Positions 8,487-16,887 of a stretch of DNA of 64,000 bases are shown one piece after another (positions within the stretch are counted from its first letter, which is position 1; each line of letters begins with the position of its first letter). A model generated the notes under the pieces. The model worked only from the letters and a program-made list of their open reading frames with translations. It was not told the DNA's origin and made no database searches. The translations under genes and the position numbers were made by a program. This DNA comes from Burkholderiales bacterium (GTDB lineage: Bacteria > Pseudomonadota > Gammaproteobacteria > Burkholderiales > Burkholderiaceae_E): positions 1 through 64,000 of the forward strand of contig JAPLQE010000016.1 in the NCBI GenBank assembly GCA_026399835.1, read 5' to 3'.

Positions 8487-9488
8487 ATGAGCGCTCCGAC
8501 GTCCGCCTCCGCCGTCCACCCCCGCGAAGCGCTCCACGCGCCGGGCCGCAGTCTGCCGATGATCGCGCCGTGCGAGCACATCGCCGGCAACGAGAAGATG
8601 ATCGTCAAGGCGATCGCGCTGCAGCGCGAGCTGCGCGGCGCCTTCGACCTCACCTGCGACTGCGAGGACGGTGCGATCGTCGGCGCCGAGCGCGCGCATG
8701 CGACGATGGTCGCACGGGTGCTCGCGGCCACGCCGGACGCGGCCGGGCGCATCGGCGTGCGCGTGCACGACGTCACGCATCCGCACTGGCGCGACGACGT
8801 CGAGATCCTGCTGGCCGGAGCCGGCGAGCGCATCGCCTACCTGACGCTGCCCAAGCCCGAGGGCGTGGCCGACGTCGCGCGGATGCTCGACTTCATCGAG
8901 CGGCGCGCGGCGCTCGCCGGCTGCGCCGCCCCGCCGGTGCACGTGCTGATCGAGACCCACGGCGCGCTCGAGCAGGCCGCAGCGATCGCAGCGCTCGCCG
9001 AGGTCGAGACGCTCGACTTCGGCGTGATGGACTTCGTCAGCGCCCACCATGGCGCGCTCGGTTTCGACGCGATGCGCTCGCCGGCGCAGTTCGAGCATCC
9101 GCTGCTGGTCCGCGCCAAGACCGCGCTGGTGTCGGCCGCGCTCGCGCATGCGGTCGTGCCGGCGCACAACGTGTCGCTGGCGCTGCGCGACCCGGGGTCG
9201 GTGCGCTCGGACGCGCGGATCGCCCGCGAGCGCTTCGGCTTCCTGCGCATGTGGAGCATCCATCCGTCGCAGATCGCGCCGATCGTCGAGGCGATGAGCC
9301 CTGGCCACGCCGAGGTCGAGCGCGCCGGGCGAATCCTGCTGGCCGCACAGGCCGCGGGCTGGGGCCCGATCGACTTCGTCGGCGATCTGCACGACCGCGC
9401 GTCGTACCGGCACTGCTGGACCGTGGTGCAGCGTGCGCACGCGGCCGGCATGCCGCTCGAGGCCGCGGTCGCGCACGCCTTCTTCTGA
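8487..9488 (+). CDS. HpcH/HpaI-CitE family aldolase / CoA-ester lyase
   Basis: A 333-residue TIM-barrel enzyme of the HpcH/HpaI aldolase and citrate lyase beta superfamily, whose members cleave malyl-CoA, citramalyl-CoA or related acids. Motifs include the acidic metal site CDCEDGAIVGAERAHA, VHDVTHPHW, LTLPKPEGVADV, the metal Glu in HVLIETHGALEQ, LDFGVMDFVSAHHGA and the late MWSIHPSQIAPIVEA. ATG 8487 begins the conserved region; upstream sequence in frame has no family resemblance. It lies 64 bp before acetoacetyl-CoA synthetase in the same direction, so the two may share a transcript in acyl-CoA metabolism. The exact substrate cannot be read from sequence. Confidence 0.8.
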   Translation: MSAPTSASAVHPREALHAPGRSLPMIAPCEHIAGNEKMIVKAIALQRELRGAFDLTCDCEDGAIVGAERAHATMVARVLAATPDAAGRIGVRVHDVTHPHWRDDVEILLAGAGERIAYLTLPKPEGVADVARMLDFIERRAALAGCAAPPVHVLIETHGALEQAAAIAALAEVETLDFGVMDFVSAHHGALGFDAMRSPAQFEHPLLVRAKTALVSAALAHAVVPAHNVSLALRDPGSVRSDARIARERFGFLRMWSIHPSQIAPIVEAMSPGHAEVERAGRILLAAQAAGWGPIDFVGDLHDRASYRHCWTVVQRAHAAGMPLEAAVAHAFF

Positions 9489-9552
9489 GACGACGCGCGC
9501 CCGCCGCGGGCCGACGCGACGCCCATCCGACCCGAGACACGGAGACTTCCCG

Positions 9553-11604
9553 ATGACCGCCTCGTCCTCGTTGCCCGCCACCGGGCCGATCTGGCGTCCG
9601 TCGCCCGAGCGCATCGCGCGCGCGACGCTGACCCGCTACACCGACTGGCTGCGCCGCGAGCGCGGCCTCGACTTCCCGGACTACGAATCGCTGTGGCAAT
9701 GGTCGGTCGACGAGACCGCGGCGTTCTGGACGTCGATCTGGACCTTCTGCGGGATGCGCGCGTTCACGCCGTACCGCGAGGTGCTGCGCGAGGCGAAGAT
9801 GCCCGGCGCGGTCTGGTTCGACGGCGCCACCGTCAACTACGCCGACCAGATGCTGTGGCGCGCCGCCGAGCCGGGCTGGGCTGAACGCACCGCGATCGTG
9901 TTCTGGTCCGAGATCGTCGCGCGGCGCGAGGTGAGCTGGGGTGCGCTCGCCGCTGAGACGGGGGCGCTGGCCGCGACGATGGCGCGGCTCGGCGTGGGCT
10001 TCGGCGATCGCGCGGTGTCGTACATGCCGAACATTCCCGAGTCGATGACCGCGGTGCTCGCGAGCACCTCGCGCGGCGCGATCTGGTCGAGCTGCGCGCC
10101 CGACATGGGGGCCGCGGGCGTACTCGACCGCTTCCGGCAGATCGAGCCCCGGCTGCTGTTCGCGGTCGACGGCTACCGCTACGGCGGCAAGGACTTCGAC
10201 CGGCTCGACACGGTACGTGAACTGGTTGCGCAGCTGCCCTCGGTCGAGGCGGTGGTGCTCGTGCCCTATCTCGATCCGCAGGCCTCGCTCGGCGACGCGA
10301 TCGAGGTGCCGGCCCGCGACGGCGCACCCGCGCGCCGCGTGCCGGTGGTGTGCTGGGCCGATGCGCTCGCGCAGCCCGCGCCCTTCGTCGCGCAGCCGGT
10401 GCCCTTCGACCATCCGCTGTGGATCGTCTACTCGTCGGGCACCACCGGCATGCCCAAGCCGATCGTGCACGGCCATGGCGGCACGACGCTCGAGTACCTC
10501 AAGGCGATGCTGATCCACAGCGACCTCGGTGCGGACGACCGGTTCTTCTGGTTCACGTCCACCAACTGGATCATGTGGAACATGACGGTGTCGGCCCTCA
10601 TCCCGGGCAGCACCGTGCTGCTCTTCGACGGCAACCCCGGGTACCCCGATCTGGGCACGCTGTGGCGCTTCGCCGAGCGCGAGCGCGCGACCTTCTTCGG
10701 GCTGTCGCCCGCGTTCGTGCAGCTCAACGTCAAGCACGGCGCGAGCCCGCGCGAGCGCTTCGACCTGTCGTCGCTGCGCACCGTCGGCGCGACCGGCTCG
10801 CCGCTCACCGAGGACGGCTACCGCTGGATCTACGGGCACGTCCACCCCGACGTGCTGCTCGCCTCCATCAGCGGCGGCACCGACCCGAACACCGCCTTCC
10901 TGGGCACCTGCCCGACCGCGCCCATCTACGCGGGCGAGATGCAGGCGCGCGGGCTGGGTGCGGCCGTCTATGCCTACGACGACGCGGGCCGGGCGGTCTA
11001 CGGCGAGGTGGGCGAGCTGGTGTGCGCCAAGCCGATGCCGTCGATGCCGCTGCGCTTCTGGGGCGATGCGGAGGGCAAGCGCTACTTCGACAGCTACTTC
11101 GATGTCTATCCCGGCGTCTGGCGGCACGGTGACTGGCTCAAGCTCGAGCGCCGGCCCGAGACGGTCACCGGCGTGATCTACGGCCGCTCCGACTCGACGA
11201 TCAACCGGCACGGCATCCGCATGGGCACGAGCGAGCTCTATCGGGTCGTCGAGGGCTTCGACGAGGTGGCCGACTCGCTGGTCATCGACCTCGAGTACCT
11301 CGGACGCGAGTCGTTCATGGCGCTGTTCGTGGTGCCGCGCGCCCCGCACGCGCTGACCGATGCGCTCAAGCGCCGGCTGCTCGACGCGATCCGCACGCAG
11401 CTCTCGGCGCGTCACGTGCCGAACGACGTGTTCGAGATCCCGGAGGTGCCGCGGACGATCTCGGGCAAGAAGCTCGAGGTGCCGGTCAAGAAGATCCTGC
11501 TCGGGCAGCCGCCGGAGCGCGCCTGCAACCGCTCGGCGATGTCCAACCCCGGCTCGATCGACTGGTTCGTCGCCTTCGGGGCAGCGCGGGCCGCGGCGGG
11601 CTGA
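9553..11604 (+). CDS. Acetoacetyl-CoA synthetase (acetoacetate--CoA ligase)
   Basis: A 683-residue ATP-dependent ligase that activates acetoacetate to acetoacetyl-CoA for ketone-body or polyhydroxybutyrate metabolism. It has the ANL-superfamily AMP-binding motif YSSGTTGMPKPIVHGHGG (about residues 292-309), a long N-terminal domain (YESLWQWSVDETAAFWTSIW) typical of the acetyl-/acetoacetyl-CoA synthetase group, the hinge GRSDSTINRHGIRMG, and the C-terminal catalytic Lys in TISGKKLEVPVKKIL. GGAGA lies 8 nt before ATG 9553. Length and the ISGGTDPN block fit AacS rather than acetyl-CoA synthetase. Confidence 0.9.
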   Translation: MTASSSLPATGPIWRPSPERIARATLTRYTDWLRRERGLDFPDYESLWQWSVDETAAFWTSIWTFCGMRAFTPYREVLREAKMPGAVWFDGATVNYADQMLWRAAEPGWAERTAIVFWSEIVARREVSWGALAAETGALAATMARLGVGFGDRAVSYMPNIPESMTAVLASTSRGAIWSSCAPDMGAAGVLDRFRQIEPRLLFAVDGYRYGGKDFDRLDTVRELVAQLPSVEAVVLVPYLDPQASLGDAIEVPARDGAPARRVPVVCWADALAQPAPFVAQPVPFDHPLWIVYSSGTTGMPKPIVHGHGGTTLEYLKAMLIHSDLGADDRFFWFTSTNWIMWNMTVSALIPGSTVLLFDGNPGYPDLGTLWRFAERERATFFGLSPAFVQLNVKHGASPRERFDLSSLRTVGATGSPLTEDGYRWIYGHVHPDVLLASISGGTDPNTAFLGTCPTAPIYAGEMQARGLGAAVYAYDDAGRAVYGEVGELVCAKPMPSMPLRFWGDAEGKRYFDSYFDVYPGVWRHGDWLKLERRPETVTGVIYGRSDSTINRHGIRMGTSELYRVVEGFDEVADSLVIDLEYLGRESFMALFVVPRAPHALTDALKRRLLDAIRTQLSARHVPNDVFEIPEVPRTISGKKLEVPVKKILLGQPPERACNRSAMSNPGSIDWFVAFGAARAAAG

Positions 11605-11625
11605 CGCCCGGCGGTGACCGCCGCC

Positions 11626-11667
11626 GCCGGATCGGGACGCGCAGCAAGTTCGTTCGCGGCGTCTCAG
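11626..11667. repeat. 42-bp dispersed repeat, copy A, at a convergent gene end
   Basis: It starts with GCCGGATCGGGACGCGCAG and ends with TTCGCGGC-G-TCTCAG. The same 42-bp length and sequence, with about 7 substitutions in the middle, occurs at 55921-55962. In both places it lies after a plus-strand gene and covers the stop codon of the converging minus-strand gene (here the cheB stop, 11664-11666). GGGACGC can pair with GCGTCTC, so a hairpin is possible. Confidence 0.7.
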
Positions 11668-12716
11668 CCCCGCCGGTCGAAGCGCAGGATCTCGGCCGCG
11701 ATCCGGTCGAGCGGCAGCACCGCATCGGCACCGCCCAGCGCGATCGCTTCCTTGGGCATGCCGAACACCACGCAGGTCTCCTCGTTCTGCGCGACGGTGC
11801 GTGCGCCCCGGTCGTGCAGCGCCTTCATGCCGCGCGCGCCATCGTCGCCCATGCCGGTCAGGATGATCGCCAGCGCGTCGCGCCCCGCGCAGTCGGCCGC
11901 GGAGCGAAAGAGCACGTCCACGGAAGGCTTGTGCCGGTTGACCGGCGGGCCGTCTGCGATCTGGGCGAAGTACTGGCCGCCCGCCTTGCGCAGCTGCATG
12001 TGCCGCCCGCCCGGCGCGATCAGCACCACGCCGCGCTCCAGACGGTCGCCGTCGCGCGCCTCGCGCACGTTCATCTCGCAGGTGCCGTCCAGGCGCTGCG
12101 CATACATCGCCGTGAACTTCTCGGGCATGTGCTGGACGATCGCGATGCCGGGCGCGTCGCCCGGCAGCGCGAGCAGCACCGCCTCGATCGCCTGGGTGCC
12201 GCCGGTGGAGCTGCCGAGCACCACCGGCTTGTTCACCGACAGCGCGTGCAGGCCCTCGATCGGCGGGCGCGGCGCGGCGGGTGCCACGCGTGCAGATGCG
12301 GCCCCGCCGGCGCGCGGCCGGGCACGTGCGGCGGCCTTCAGCGTCTGCAGCAGCTCGCGCCGCGAATCCTCGAGGAACTGCTTGAGGCCGAGCCGCGGCT
12401 TGGCGACCACCGCCACCGCGCCGGCGGCCATCGCATCGAGCGCCATCTTGCTGCCGGCTTCCGTCAGCGTCGAGCAGATGACGGTCGGGATCGGCGACTC
12501 GTCCATGATCTGCCGCAGGAAGGTCAGGCCGTCCATTCCGGGCATCTCGATGTCGAGCAGCAGCACGTCGGGCCGGCGCCGCCGCAGCATCGGTGCCGCG
12601 ATCAGCGGGTTCGGTGCGCTGCCCATCAGCTCGATGTCCGGATCGTCCTTGAGCAGGTGCATCAGCGTCTGGCGTACCACCGCCGAATCGTCCACCACGA
12701 AGACCATGATCGCCAT
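11664..12716 (-). CDS. cheB: Chemotaxis protein-glutamate methylesterase/glutaminase CheB
   Basis: A 350-residue two-domain CheB. The N-terminal receiver domain carries the acidic pair DD (9-10), phospho-acceptor Asp55 (LLLDIEMPGMDG) and conserved Lys (VVAKPRLG). The C-terminal methylesterase domain has the Ser site GSSTGGTQAIE, the His site IVQHMPEKFTAMYAQRL and the Asp site LTGMGDDGARG. It removes methyl groups from receptor glutamates to drive adaptation. It is the last gene of the che operon, 18 bp after cheD. Its stop codon lies inside the 42-bp repeat. Confidence 0.95.
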   Translation of the reverse strand: MAIMVFVVDDSAVVRQTLMHLLKDDPDIELMGSAPNPLIAAPMLRRRRPDVLLLDIEMPGMDGLTFLRQIMDESPIPTVICSTLTEAGSKMALDAMAAGAVAVVAKPRLGLKQFLEDSRRELLQTLKAAARARPRAGGAASARVAPAAPRPPIEGLHALSVNKPVVLGSSTGGTQAIEAVLLALPGDAPGIAIVQHMPEKFTAMYAQRLDGTCEMNVREARDGDRLERGVVLIAPGGRHMQLRKAGGQYFAQIADGPPVNRHKPSVDVLFRSAADCAGRDALAIILTGMGDDGARGMKALHDRGARTVAQNEETCVVFGMPKEAIALGGADAVLPLDRIAAEILRFDRRG

Positions 12717-12734
12717 CCGCCGCTCCCTCGCCCT

Positions 12735-13241
12735 TCAGACCTGAACCGCCGCGACCTCGGGCGGGCCGTCGCCGACGGTCCACGCGAGCCTGCGGTACAC
12801 CCTGCCGCCGGTGTCGTGCGCGAGCACGCGCACGCCGTCGCGGGCCAGCGCCGCGAACGCCCAGTCGGTGTTGTCGGCACCCACGTGCCCCTGCTCGAAC
12901 AGCGCGGGGAACATGTTCCCGCCGCCGTAGACCCAGGCCAGGCACAGCGCCGGGACGATGCCGCGCGCGAGCAGCCCGCCGTACATCGTGCGCAGCGCCA
13001 TCTCGCCCCAGGCGCTCGTCTCGACGGCGGCTGCGACCGGGGCGCGCGAATGGACGACGTGGCACATCGCGCCGAGCGTGCGGCGCGGGTCGGTCATCAC
13101 GATCGCCACGCACGAGCCGAGCAGCGTCTCGAGCCGCTCGCCACGCTCGACGACTCGCACGTCACCAGGATGCAGCGTGTGTACCAGCGGGGCGTCGCGG
13201 CGCGGCCCGGCGCAGGGCGCGAGCATGCCCGGACGGCTCAT
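12735..13241 (-). CDS. cheD: Chemoreceptor glutamine deamidase CheD
   Basis: A 168-residue protein. The CheD core reads GSCVAIVMTDPRRTLGAMCHVVHS (given here as the catalytic Cys in LGSCVAI and the His in MCHVVHS), then GEMALRTMYGGLLARG and the glycine-rich VYGGGNMF. CheD deamidates receptor glutamines and tunes CheA activity. ATG 13241 overlaps the cheR stop by 4 bp (ATGA), which fixes the start although the frame is open further upstream. Confidence 0.92.
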   Translation of the reverse strand: MSRPGMLAPCAGPRRDAPLVHTLHPGDVRVVERGERLETLLGSCVAIVMTDPRRTLGAMCHVVHSRAPVAAAVETSAWGEMALRTMYGGLLARGIVPALCLAWVYGGGNMFPALFEQGHVGADNTDWAFAALARDGVRVLAHDTGGRVYRRLAWTVGDGPPEVAAVQV

Positions 13242-14050
13242 GCGCCGTCCTTGCGGAAGGCGCCCGGAGCGAGCACCTGCAGCGGCGTGCGGCATGGCAC
13301 GCGGCCCTCGGCGGTGCCGATGAAGAACAGCCCGCCCGGACGCAGCTGCGTGAGCACGCGGTCGACCACCTCGCTCTTCGTCGTCGGATCGAAATAGATC
13401 AGCACGTTGCGCAGGAAGATCACGTCGAAGGGGCCGATGGACTCGACGGGGCGGCACAGGTTGAGCTGGCCGAAGCGGACCCGCTCGCGCAGTCGCGGGT
13501 GGATCTGCACCAGGCCGTCGGAGGCGCCTTCGCCGCGCAGGCAATGCCGGTGCAGCCGTTCCGGGGTGACCATCCTCAGCCGCTCGAGCGGATAGATCGC
13601 CTCGGTGGCGCTGCGCAGCACGCGGTCGCTGATGTCGGTACCGAGGATCCGCCAGTCCGAGCCGATGCGTCCCTGCTGCTGCAGGTCGGCCAGCAGCATC
13701 GCCGTGCTGTAGGCCTCGTCGCCGAACGAGGACGCCGCGCTCCACACCGACAGCGAGCGCGGCCTGGTCGCCGAGAGCTCGGCCTCCAGCAGCGCGTAGT
13801 GCGCCGGCTCCCGGAAGAAGTAGGTCTCGTTGGTGGTCAGCAGGTCCACCGCGACCTGGAACTCGCCGCCGTCCTCGGGGCCCTCGATCAGCGCCAGGTA
13901 GTCCTCGTAGCTGTCCAGGCCGAGGCGCTGGATCCGCGGGCCGAGGCGCGAGGACACCAGCGGCTTCTTGCCGTCGGCGAAGGACAGGCCCACCGCGCCG
14001 TACATGAGCTCGGTGATGCGGCGGAAGGTGGGGTCATTCAGGGTCGCCAC
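13238..14050 (-). CDS. cheR: Chemotaxis protein methyltransferase CheR
   Basis: A 270-residue SAM-dependent methyltransferase that methylates receptor glutamates. A helical N-terminal domain (FRRITELMYGAVGLSF, RLGPRIQRLGLDSYEDYLAL) is followed by the catalytic domain: TTNETYFFREPAHY, the SAM loop VWSAASSFGDEAYSTAM, RILGTDISDRVLRSA, FDVIFLRNVLIYFD. The start is GTG 14050. It is 27 bp downstream of cheW and coupled to cheD. The glycine usually found in the SAM loop is partly replaced (SAASSFGDE against the common SAGCSTGEE), which is worth noting but occurs in divergent members. Confidence 0.93.
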   Translation of the reverse strand: MATLNDPTFRRITELMYGAVGLSFADGKKPLVSSRLGPRIQRLGLDSYEDYLALIEGPEDGGEFQVAVDLLTTNETYFFREPAHYALLEAELSATRPRSLSVWSAASSFGDEAYSTAMLLADLQQQGRIGSDWRILGTDISDRVLRSATEAIYPLERLRMVTPERLHRHCLRGEGASDGLVQIHPRLRERVRFGQLNLCRPVESIGPFDVIFLRNVLIYFDPTTKSEVVDRVLTQLRPGGLFFIGTAEGRVPCRTPLQVLAPGAFRKDGA

Positions 14051-14077
14051 GGGCCCCTCCGGTCGGGCGTGGGGCGC

Positions 14078-14602
14078 TCATGCCGCGGCCGTGTCCTGGG
14101 CCGACTCGCACAGCCGGGCCATGTCGTCGACGTCGAACGCACGGTCGGGCTCGAGCAGGATGATGAAGCCGCCCTCGACCTTGCCCATGCCGCTGATGAA
14201 GTCGCGCCGCACGGAGGTGCCGAAGTTGGGCGGCGGCTCGATCGCCTCGGGCGGGATGTCGATGACCTCGCTCACCGCATCGACGAGCAGCCCGAGCTCG
14301 ACGCGCTCGCGATCGCGCAGGGTGTCGAAGATCACGATGCAGGTCTTCTTGCCGACGTCGGCCGGCGGGCGGCCGAAGCGCGCCTGCAGGTCGATCACCG
14401 GCACCACCGAGCCGCGCAGGTTGATGACGCCGCGCACGAAGTCCGGCATCAGCGGCACGGCGGTCATCGGGCCGTACTGGATGATCTCGCGCACCGTGCG
14501 GATGTCCATCGCGAACACCTCCGCGCCGAGCGTGAACGTGAGGTACTGCGCTGCCGGACCGGCCTCCGCGGAGGCGCCGGTGCCCGTCGAGTCGTGCTTC
14601 AT
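14078..14602 (-). CDS. cheW: Chemotaxis coupling protein CheW
   Basis: A 174-residue scaffold protein with an SH3-like CheW fold: YLTFTLGAEVFAMDIRTVRE, VPLMPDFVRGVINLRGSVVP, VIDLQARFG, GLLVDAVSEVIDIP. It links receptors to CheA in signalling arrays. A short Ser/Thr/Gly/Ala-rich N-terminal extension (about 18 residues) precedes the fold. It starts 11 bp after the end of the PAS-containing receptor gene. Confidence 0.93.
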   Translation of the reverse strand: MKHDSTGTGASAEAGPAAQYLTFTLGAEVFAMDIRTVREIIQYGPMTAVPLMPDFVRGVINLRGSVVPVIDLQARFGRPPADVGKKTCIVIFDTLRDRERVELGLLVDAVSEVIDIPPEAIEPPPNFGTSVRRDFISGMGKVEGGFIILLEPDRAFDVDDMARLCESAQDTAAA

Positions 14603-14613
14603 CTCGGCCTCGC

Positions 14614-16887
14614 TCAGTAGGGTCGGAAGTTGCCGTGCGTGCCGGTGGCCGCCGCGACGCCGCGCGGGGCCGGTGCGGCTGGCCGGGCGGAAGCGCGCAT
14701 CGGCGAGGCGGTGCTGCGCCGCTCGCCGCCGCCGCCCTGGCCGCCCGTGCCGCGTGTCTCGCCCCGGCCGCGTGCGGCCGCGGGCGCCTCGTCGCCGAGG
14801 TTGAAGAACGCGACCGACTGCTGCAGCTGCTCGGCCTGCCCGGACAGCTCCTCGGCGGTGGCCGCCAGTTCCTCGGACGCCGACGCGTTCTGCTGCGTGG
14901 CCTTCGAGAGCTGGCCCATCGCGCCGCCGATCTCGGTGACCGACTGGCTCTGCTCCTGCGAGGCGGCCGCGATCTCCTGCACCAGCTCGCTGGTGCGCTG
15001 GATCGACGGGACGATCTCGTCGAGCAGCTTGCCTGCGCGCTCGGCGGTGCTCACGCTGTTGCCGGCGAGGTCGCCGATCTCCTTGGCGGCCTCCTGGCTG
15101 CGCTCGGCGAGCTTGCGCACCTCGGCGGCGACCACCGCGAAGCCCTTGCCGTGTTCGCCGGCCCGCGCCGCCTCGATGGCCGCATTCAGCGCCAGCAGGT
15201 TCGTCTGGTAGGCGATGTCGTCGATGATGCTGATCTTGGCGGCGATCTGCTTCATCGCGGCCACCGTCTGCGTGACCGCGGCACCGCCTTCGCCGGCCTC
15301 CTTGCTGGCCTTGGTGGCCATGCCGTCGGTGACGCGGGCGTTGTCGCTGTTCTGTGTGATCGAGGCCGACATCGTGTCGACCGACGCGGTGGTCTCCTCG
15401 ACCGAGCTCGCCTGCTCGCTGGCCGACTGCGACAGGCTCTGCGCGGTGCTGCTCACCTGGTTGGCCGCACCGGTCAGTGCATCGGCCGCGCCGCGCACCT
15501 CCTCGATGATGCGCGCCAGCTTCTCGGAGCTCGCGTTGGCGTCGGTCTTGACCCGGTCGAACACGCCCTCGGCGTCGCGCGTGATGCGCTGCGTGAGGTC
15601 GCCCTCGGCCATGCCGGAGAACACGCGGCCGACGTCCTCGATGATCGCCGACAGCTTCTCGCTGGTGGCGTTGGCGTCGTTCTTCACCTGTTCGAACACG
15701 CCCGAGTACTCGCGGGTGATCCGCTGCGACAGGTCGCCGCCGGCGAGCGCGCCGAGCGAGCGGCCGACGTCGCCGAAGATCACCGAGGTGGTCTCGACCA
15801 GCATGTTGACGCCGGCGCAGAGCTCGCCGATCGGGCCGCTCTTGCCTTCGAGCGGGATGCGCTGGGACAGGTCGCCCGACTTCGCGGCGGCCGTCACCTT
15901 CTGCGCTTCCTCGACAGCCTGGCGAAGCATGGTCGCGTCGTTCACCGACGCGGTCACGTCGGTGGCGATCTTGACGATCTTCGAGACCCGGCCCATCTCG
16001 TCCTTGACCGGCGCGTAGACCGCCTGGATCCAGACGACGCGGCCGGCCTTGGTGAGCCGCGGGAAGACCTCGCTCTGCGCCTTGCCGGCGTTCAGTTCGC
16101 GCCAGAACTGCGGGTAGGCGGGTGAGGCGACGATCGCCGGATCCACGAAGATGCGGTGGTGCTGGCCGACCACCTCGCCGAGCTGGTAGCCGAGCAGCGA
16201 CAGGAAGTTGGCGTTCGCCGTCAGCACCGTGCCGTTCAGGTCGAACTCGATGTACGCGTATGAGGTGTCGATCGCGCCGAGGATGCCCGTGGCGTTCTGG
16301 CGCTCGATCTCCGCCTCGGTGATGTCGTAGCGCACGCCGAGGTACTTCATCGGCTTGCCGTTCTCGCCCAGGATCGGCGCGATCACCGCATCGACGTAGT
16401 AGGGCGTGCCGTCCTTCGCCCGGTTCTTGATCTTGCCGCGGAAGAGCTCGCCGCGGCCGATGGTCGACCACAGCTGCTTGAAGGTCTCCTTCGGCATGTC
16501 GGGGTGGCGTGTCGTGTTGTGCGGCTTGCCGAGCAGCTCGTGGCGCGCGTACTTCGACACCTCGATGAACTTCTCGTTGATCGAGAGGATGTCGCCCTTC
16601 TTGTCCGACTCGGAGACGATGGACGTCTCGTTCATGATCTGGGTGCGGACCTTCAGCTCGGCCTCGATGTCGGCCAGTCGGCTCCGGGTCTCGGTCATCG
16701 CCGCCTCGGCCTGCTCGGCGGCGGCCTGCGCGGCGCTCCGCGCGGCCTGCGCCTCGGCCTGCGCGGCATTGCGCGCGGCGAGGGCCTCGGTGCGTGCGGT
16801 CTCGGTGCGCTGCATCTCGGCCTGCAGACGCTGCAGCTCGCCGCCGATCAGGAGACGGGCGATCCAGGACGGGTTCGGTTGGTTCAT
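14614..16887 (-). CDS. Soluble PAS-containing methyl-accepting chemoreceptor with C-terminal tether (Aer2-like)
   Basis: A 757-residue receptor without membrane segments, so cytoplasmic. Order: an Ala/Glu-rich coiled coil (about 10-70), PAS 1 ([20 protein letters not shown]...[11 protein letters not shown]), PAS 2 ([20 protein letters not shown]...IVKIATDVT), about three HAMP-like units ([53 protein letters not shown]), then the signalling hairpin with tip [20 protein letters not shown] and [17 protein letters not shown] disordered Gly/Arg/Ala linker of about 55 residues ends in NFRPY, which fits the xZxxZ pentapeptide that docks CheR. Poly-HAMP plus PAS in a che2-like operon recalls Pseudomonas Aer2/McpB, but the ligand is unknown. 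Confidence 0.93.
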   Translation of the reverse strand: MNQPNPSWIARLLIGGELQRLQAEMQRTETARTEALAARNAAQAEAQAARSAAQAAAEQAEAAMTETRSRLADIEAELKVRTQIMNETSIVSESDKKGDILSINEKFIEVSKYARHELLGKPHNTTRHPDMPKETFKQLWSTIGRGELFRGKIKNRAKDGTPYYVDAVIAPILGENGKPMKYLGVRYDITEAEIERQNATGILGAIDTSYAYIEFDLNGTVLTANANFLSLLGYQLGEVVGQHHRIFVDPAIVASPAYPQFWRELNAGKAQSEVFPRLTKAGRVVWIQAVYAPVKDEMGRVSKIVKIATDVTASVNDATMLRQAVEEAQKVTAAAKSGDLSQRIPLEGKSGPIGELCAGVNMLVETTSVIFGDVGRSLGALAGGDLSQRITREYSGVFEQVKNDANATSEKLSAIIEDVGRVFSGMAEGDLTQRITRDAEGVFDRVKTDANASSEKLARIIEEVRGAADALTGAANQVSSTAQSLSQSASEQASSVEETTASVDTMSASITQNSDNARVTDGMATKASKEAGEGGAAVTQTVAAMKQIAAKISIIDDIAYQTNLLALNAAIEAARAGEHGKGFAVVAAEVRKLAERSQEAAKEIGDLAGNSVSTAERAGKLLDEIVPSIQRTSELVQEIAAASQEQSQSVTEIGGAMGQLSKATQQNASASEELAATAEELSGQAEQLQQSVAFFNLGDEAPAAARGRGETRGTGGQGGGGERRSTASPMRASARPAAPAPRGVAAATGTHGNFRPY

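Noticed and set aside
9037-13113. A 1358-codon open frame on the minus strand across acetoacetyl-CoA synthetase and the che genes
   Set aside because: It is antisense or out of frame to recognised genes, has Arg/Ala/Asp-rich low-complexity translation and no family resemblance. Long spurious frames are expected at about 70% G+C.
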